A stretch of DNA of 8,658 nucleotides from an uncultured Lachnospiraceae bacterium. Lineage in GTDB: Bacteria > Bacillota > Clostridia > Lachnospirales > Lachnospiraceae. The notes under the pieces were generated by a model. It did not search any database, had not been told where the DNA came from, and worked only from the letters and a program-made list of their open reading frames with translations. A program made the position numbers and the translations under genes. Location of the stretch: contig CAJUJR010000103.1 in the NCBI GenBank assembly GCA_910586605.1, forward strand, positions 1 to 8,658, read 5' to 3'. Positions 5,065 through 8,658 of the stretch are shown here, in pieces. Each line of letters starts with the position of its first letter. The first letter of the stretch is position 1.

Positions 5065-8001
5065 ATGAGAGAAAAAATTGTTTTAATTGATGGCCATAGT
5101 ATTTTAAACCGGGCATTTTACGGGGTTCCTGATTTAAGTAATTCCCAGGGGCTTCATACAAATGCAGTTTTTGGTTTTTTAAATATTATGTTTAAAATCT
5201 TAGAAGAGGAAAAACCGGATTACCTTATGGTTGCATTTGATGTGAAAGAGCCGACGTTCCGCCATAAGATGTACGCAGAATATAAAGGGACTAGGAAACC
5301 TATGCCAAAAGAACTTTTAGAACAAGTTCCGGTGATACAGGAGGTTTTAAGGGCGATGGATGTGCCTGTAATATTGCAAGGCGGATATGAGGCGGATGAT
5401 ATTTTGGGGACGATTGCAAAGAAAGCACAGGCGGAAGGGATAGAAGTTTCCCTTGTGTCGGGAGACAGGGATTTGCTCCAGCTTGCTTCTGACTGGATTT
5501 TAATCCGCATCCCAAAGACAAAACGCAGTGGTACAGAAATTGAAAACTACCATGCAGAGGATGTTGTAGAAAAGTATGGGATTACGCCGGGGCAGGTGAT
5601 TGATATGAAAGGGCTGATGGGGGATTCCGCAGATAATATCCCGGGGGTACCAGGGATTGGGGAAAAGACGGCGGGGAAGATTCTTGCAGTATTCCCAACG
5701 ATTGAGGAAGCATATGAAAGGATTGAGGAGGTTGAACCAAAGCGCGCAAGGGAACTTTTGCGTGCCAATAAGGAACTGGCATTTTTAAGCAAGAAACTGG
5801 CTACGATTAAAACAGATTGTGATGTGGAGTTTTCTTTTGAGGCGGCAAAATATGAAAACCTGTTTACGGAAGAGGCATTTGAGTGGATTAAAAAGCTGGA
5901 ATTAAAATCCCTGGAAAAACGTTTTGATGCAGAAACCCGTTCTGGGGCTGCTATAAAAGAGGCTTCCTTTGAACGGCTGATGGCAGAAAAGGAGGTAATT
6001 TCTTTTGTAGATAAACTGGTTGCCGAAGAGCCTTCTGTAGTGGCTGTTGGCTTTTTGGGAGATGAATGGAGCAATGCCGGGGCAGTGCAGAAAAAAACAA
6101 AAAAGAAGAAAGCAGGGCAGATGAACCTTGTTTTTGACGAGAAGGATTTGTCGCTTTCCGTTGGGGAAGAAGAAGGCCAAGTAGAGTATCCATTTTTGGG
6201 CATAAGCATTTCTTATTTTGTAAAAGAAGCCGGGGGAAACGGCGGCAGTGCATGGGGGCACAGCCAGGAAACGGTAACAGGCTGCATGTTTTGTTCAGAT
6301 GAATTGGAAGATGCCTTTTTGCTGGAGCAGTTTTTAAAGATTGAGGAAGCAGCAGGCTGCATTGTGCTTGCTGACTGGAAAAACTGTATGCATTTGACGG
6401 CTCCTGTAGAACCGCTTTCTGTCTTTAAGGCAGCGCCGTCCCAAAAAGCATTTCCTGACAGCACGGTGCAGGAGTTAGAAACGCTATTTACGAAAGTATT
6501 TGATATTTCAATTGGGGCATATCTATTGAATCCTTTGCAGGATGCTTATCATGTCGACGACATTGCACGTAGCTTTACAAACCAGACGGTACTTTCCTAT
6601 GAAGAATGTTTTGGGAAAAAGAGGCTGGGGGAGTTTTATAAAGAGCCGGAGTACCAGGAGTTTGTAAAAGGGAAAAAGAAAGAGGAGGGGAATGGGGACA
6701 AGCTGATACGGTATCTTGGGAATTTATCTTATGTTCCGCTTATGGCCTATGGGAAAGTCAGGGATGGCTTAGTGGAAAAGGGGATGGAGCCCTTGATGAG
6801 GGAAATTGAGATGCCGACGGCATACTATCTGTACCAGATGGAGCGTGAAGGCGTCCATGCGGATAAAGAAGCGCTTGTTTCTATGTCAAAGCTTTTGAAA
6901 GAAAAGGTGCTTGTGCTAGAGAGTGATATCTATGATTTGGCGGGGGAGGAGTTTAATATTAATTCTCCAAAGCAGCTTGGGGTAATCCTGTTTGAGAAGT
7001 TAAAGCTGCCATTTGCAAAAAAGACGAAAACAGGTTATTCGACTTCGGTGGATATTCTTGAAAAGCTGAAAAATGAAGACCCTATTGTTGCAAAAGTTTT
7101 AGATTACCGCCAGGTTAGTAAATTAAAGTCAACGTATGCAGATGGGCTTCCTGTTTTTATTGAGCCGGATGAAAGGATTCATGGGAAATTTAACCAGACA
7201 ATTACCGCAACGGGAAGAATCAGCAGCACAGAGCCAAATTTACAGAATATCCCAATCCGTATGGAGCTTGGAAGGGAAATACGAAAAGTTTTCCAGCCAA
7301 AGGAAGGCTGTGTTTTTTTGGATGCAGATTATTCCCAAATTGAACTCCGCGTCCTGGCGCATATGTCAGGAGACCAGGATTTAATAGATGCTTACCTGAA
7401 CCATCAGGATATCCACCGAAGTACGGCTTCTAAAGTATTCCATACGCCTTATGGGGAAGTGACAGAGCTGCAGAGGCGGAATGCAAAGGCTGTAAACTTT
7501 GGGATTGTCTATGGAATTAGTGCATTTGGGCTTAGCCAGGATTTGAATATACCGAAAAAGGAAGCGCAGGAATATATTGACCAGTATTTTGCAACCTATC
7601 CTGCGGTAAAACAGTTTATTGACGGGCTTGTATCTAAGGCTAAGGAACATGGGTATTCAGAGACTATGTTTGGAAGGAAACGCCCTATGCCGGAACTGGC
7701 TTCTTCTAATTTTGTCCAGCGTTCTTTTGGGGAGCGTGTGGCGATGAATGCGCCAATCCAGGGGACGGCGGCAGATATTATTAAGGCGGCAATGATACGT
7801 GTGGCTTCACGCCTGAAAAAAGAAAACCTGAAATCAAAAATTGTCCTGCAGGTACATGATGAGCTGCTGGTAGAAGCCCTTTTGGAAGAAAAGGAACAGG
7901 TGAAACAGATTTTATTGGAAGAAATGCCAAAAGCAGTTACTTTGTCTGTCCCGCTGGAAGTGGAAGTAATGGAAGGGATGGATTGGAAACAGGCTCATTA
8001 A
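5065..8001 (+). CDS. polA: DNA polymerase I
   Basis: This enzyme fills gaps in excision repair and replaces RNA primers on the lagging strand. At 978 residues it is longer than B. subtilis PolA (about 880) and E. coli PolA (928). The 5'-nuclease domain (about 1-295) begins MREKIVLIDGHS with D9, and has E109-A-D111-D112, D134 and D136 in SGDRDL, D187 and D190, and a helix-hairpin-helix around IPGVPGIGEKTA. The central 3'-5' exonuclease-like region (about 370-570) lacks the expected DxE and the later aspartates, so proofreading is probably absent, as in Bacillus. The polymerase domain (about 575-978) is complete: R718 in TGRISS, motif A D753-A-D755-YSQIELR, motif B K808, F812 and Y816-G817, and motif C H931-D932-E933. 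F812 at the sugar-selecting position predicts discrimination against dideoxynucleotides. A lysine-rich linker (343-349) is followed by QMNLVF. Starting at 5065 puts the N-terminus at the family position; a 1066-residue version from 4801 would overlap the previous gene and is unlikely. Confidence 0.95.
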   Translation: MREKIVLIDGHSILNRAFYGVPDLSNSQGLHTNAVFGFLNIMFKILEEEKPDYLMVAFDVKEPTFRHKMYAEYKGTRKPMPKELLEQVPVIQEVLRAMDVPVILQGGYEADDILGTIAKKAQAEGIEVSLVSGDRDLLQLASDWILIRIPKTKRSGTEIENYHAEDVVEKYGITPGQVIDMKGLMGDSADNIPGVPGIGEKTAGKILAVFPTIEEAYERIEEVEPKRARELLRANKELAFLSKKLATIKTDCDVEFSFEAAKYENLFTEEAFEWIKKLELKSLEKRFDAETRSGAAIKEASFERLMAEKEVISFVDKLVAEEPSVVAVGFLGDEWSNAGAVQKKTKKKKAGQMNLVFDEKDLSLSVGEEEGQVEYPFLGISISYFVKEAGGNGGSAWGHSQETVTGCMFCSDELEDAFLLEQFLKIEEAAGCIVLADWKNCMHLTAPVEPLSVFKAAPSQKAFPDSTVQELETLFTKVFDISIGAYLLNPLQDAYHVDDIARSFTNQTVLSYEECFGKKRLGEFYKEPEYQEFVKGKKKEEGNGDKLIRYLGNLSYVPLMAYGKVRDGLVEKGMEPLMREIEMPTAYYLYQMEREGVHADKEALVSMSKLLKEKVLVLESDIYDLAGEEFNINSPKQLGVILFEKLKLPFAKKTKTGYSTSVDILEKLKNEDPIVAKVLDYRQVSKLKSTYADGLPVFIEPDERIHGKFNQTITATGRISSTEPNLQNIPIRMELGREIRKVFQPKEGCVFLDADYSQIELRVLAHMSGDQDLIDAYLNHQDIHRSTASKVFHTPYGEVTELQRRNAKAVNFGIVYGISAFGLSQDLNIPKKEAQEYIDQYFATYPAVKQFIDGLVSKAKEHGYSETMFGRKRPMPELASSNFVQRSFGERVAMNAPIQGTAADIIKAAMIRVASRLKKENLKSKIVLQVHDELLVEALLEEKEQVKQILLEEMPKAVTLSVPLEVEVMEGMDWKQAH

Positions 8002-8022
8002 TGATGGAAAAGGGGAAAGGCT

Positions 8023-8628
8023 ATGTATGTAATAGGGCTGACTGGCGGGGTGGGAAGCGGCAAGACAAAAGCGGCAAATATGCTGGCGGAAATTGCAGGC
8101 GCACAGTTGCTGATTGCAGATGAATTGGGGCATCAGGTAATGAAAAAAGGGGAAGTGGGATACCAAAAGATTGTTGAATGTTTTGGGGATGGAATTTTAG
8201 ATGGGCAGGGGGAGATTGTGAGGGATAAGCTGTCCGGCCTTGTTTTTTCAGATGAAGATAAGTTAAAGAAGTTAAACGCAATCATCCATCCTGCAGTGAA
8301 GGAGTATTTGGAGGCTTATATTAGGGAACGGAGGGAAAAAACGGGATATTTGGTTTTGGAAACTGCGCTGATGTTTGAAACGGGCTGTGATTTACTCTGT
8401 GACGAAGTTTGGTATGTGTATGTGCCGTCCTCCCTCCGCAAAGAAAGGCTGGCGTCCCAGCGTGGTTATTCGCCGCAAAAATGTGAGGGGATTATGGAAA
8501 ACCAGTTTTCAGAAGAAGAGTTTTTTAGACGGTGCCGCCATGTTATTAAAAATGACGGCAGCCTTTTGGAGCTGGAACGGCAGTTGCGGGAGTTGCTATT
8601 CACAGTTACTATTCACAGCCAATTGTAG
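8023..8628 (+). CDS. coaE: Dephospho-CoA kinase
   Basis: CoaE phosphorylates the 3' hydroxyl of the ribose of dephospho-CoA using ATP, the last step of coenzyme A synthesis in the cytoplasm. The 201-residue protein has the P-loop G8-GVGSGKT, D33 in IADELGHQV, RDKLSGLVF (67-75), the IHP motif (88-90), LETALMFE (112-119), a lid region with R142 and R147, and the late VIKNDGS (174-180) typical of the family. The lid helix reads EGIMENQ where many relatives have an arginine before the glutamine region, a small deviation. Length is normal (about 195-206). The ribosome site (aaagg, 8015-8019) lies just before the ATG, 21 bases after the polA stop, so it is probably co-transcribed with polA. The final residues, about LFTVTIHSQL, are encoded by the right-hand repeat and are probably not ancestral. 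Confidence 0.94.
   Translation: MYVIGLTGGVGSGKTKAANMLAEIAGAQLLIADELGHQVMKKGEVGYQKIVECFGDGILDGQGEIVRDKLSGLVFSDEDKLKKLNAIIHPAVKEYLEAYIRERREKTGYLVLETALMFETGCDLLCDEVWYVYVPSSLRKERLASQRGYSPQKCEGIMENQFSEEEFFRRCRHVIKNDGSLLELERQLRELLFTVTIHSQL
8593..8618. repeat. Tandem pair of 13-bp units at the end of coaE
   Basis: ttgctattcacag (8593-8605) is followed at once by ttactattcacag (8606-8618), differing at one base. The second unit is part of the 53-bp edge repeat, and its core also forms both arms of the hairpin at 39-74. Because 13 is not a multiple of three, the two copies are read in different frames within coaE (LFTV then TIHSQ). Confidence 0.8.
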
Positions 8629-8657
8629 CAGAATTTAAGTAAATAAAAAATATCTTC
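8605..8657 (-). repeat. Right copy of the 53-bp inverted repeat, overlapping the coaE end
   Basis: The reverse complement of this segment matches 1-53 at 46 of 53 positions with no gaps, including a perfect 15-base outer block (8643-8657). It overlaps the last seven codons and the stop of coaE (TAG at 8626-8628). The outer A6 run followed by tatcttcc could be the 5' half of a rho-independent terminator for coaE whose 3' half would lie beyond the window; this cannot be confirmed here. Confidence 0.8.
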
Positions 8658-8658
8658 C

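Noticed and set aside
4836..5090. Plus-strand open frame of 84 codons in the zf-HC2 to polA gap
   Set aside because: It overlaps the ends of both neighbours, has no good ribosome site, and no recognisable domain.
5547..6464. Long minus-strand open frames inside polA, including one of 220 codons
   Set aside because: The + strand encodes a well-supported PolA here, and the reverse frames have no recognisable motif.
7136..7384. Plus-strand open frame of 82 codons inside polA
   Set aside because: It lies fully within the conserved polymerase domain in another frame and has no independent support.
1..8658. Transposon, phage, plasmid or defence island bounded by the inverted repeats
   Set aside because: There is no transposase, integrase, replication or defence gene; SbcCD, PolA and CoaE are core chromosomal genes. 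Kept only as a question about the repeats.
1..8658. CRISPR array, tRNA or rRNA genes
   Set aside because: No regularly spaced repeats and no tRNA- or rRNA-like sequence were seen on either strand; the repeated 13-15 bp unit occurs only at the edges.

Overview
The window looks like a housekeeping stretch of a Clostridia chromosome, most likely Lachnospiraceae. Reasons are the moderate to low GC content, the AG-rich coding strand, Firmicutes-style Shine-Dalgarno sites, and the family resemblance of SbcC, PolA and CoaE. The taxon is an inference from sequence style and could not be checked by search.

Layout: positions 1-177 are a non-coding leader. It carries a dispersed-looking repeat, a perfect 15-bp hairpin and a sigma-A-type -10 box. 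Five genes follow, all on the + strand and closely packed. They are sbcD (178-1350), sbcC (1352-4513, one base after sbcD), a small membrane-anchored zinc-finger (zf-HC2, anti-sigma-like) protein (4550-4858), polA (5065-8001, after a 206-bp structured gap that may hold its own promoter) and coaE (8023-8628). The last 30 bases are non-coding and belong to a second copy of the repeat.

Function: SbcD and SbcC form the Mre11-Rad50-type nuclease/ATPase that opens hairpins and blocked DNA ends. PolA (DNA polymerase I) fills gaps and removes RNA primers. Together they make a DNA end-processing and repair cluster. CoaE does the last step of coenzyme A synthesis and appears to be only a transcriptional neighbour. 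The zf-HC2 protein has no partner sigma factor in view, and its role is unknown.

The most notable non-genic signal is at the edges. Bases 1-53 and 8605-8657 are ungapped inverted repeats matching at 46 of 53 positions by eye, including a perfect 15-bp outermost block. The right copy runs into coaE and encodes the last residues of CoaE. The gene content is ordinary housekeeping, so I read the repeats as a dispersed intergenic family, possibly the reason a contig ends there, rather than the ends of a proven mobile element. Other points worth a second look are a QxxLxF clamp-binding-like motif after a lysine-rich linker in PolA, a dnaX-like slippery heptamer beside it, and the structured polA leader. 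I found no clearly new multi-gene system.
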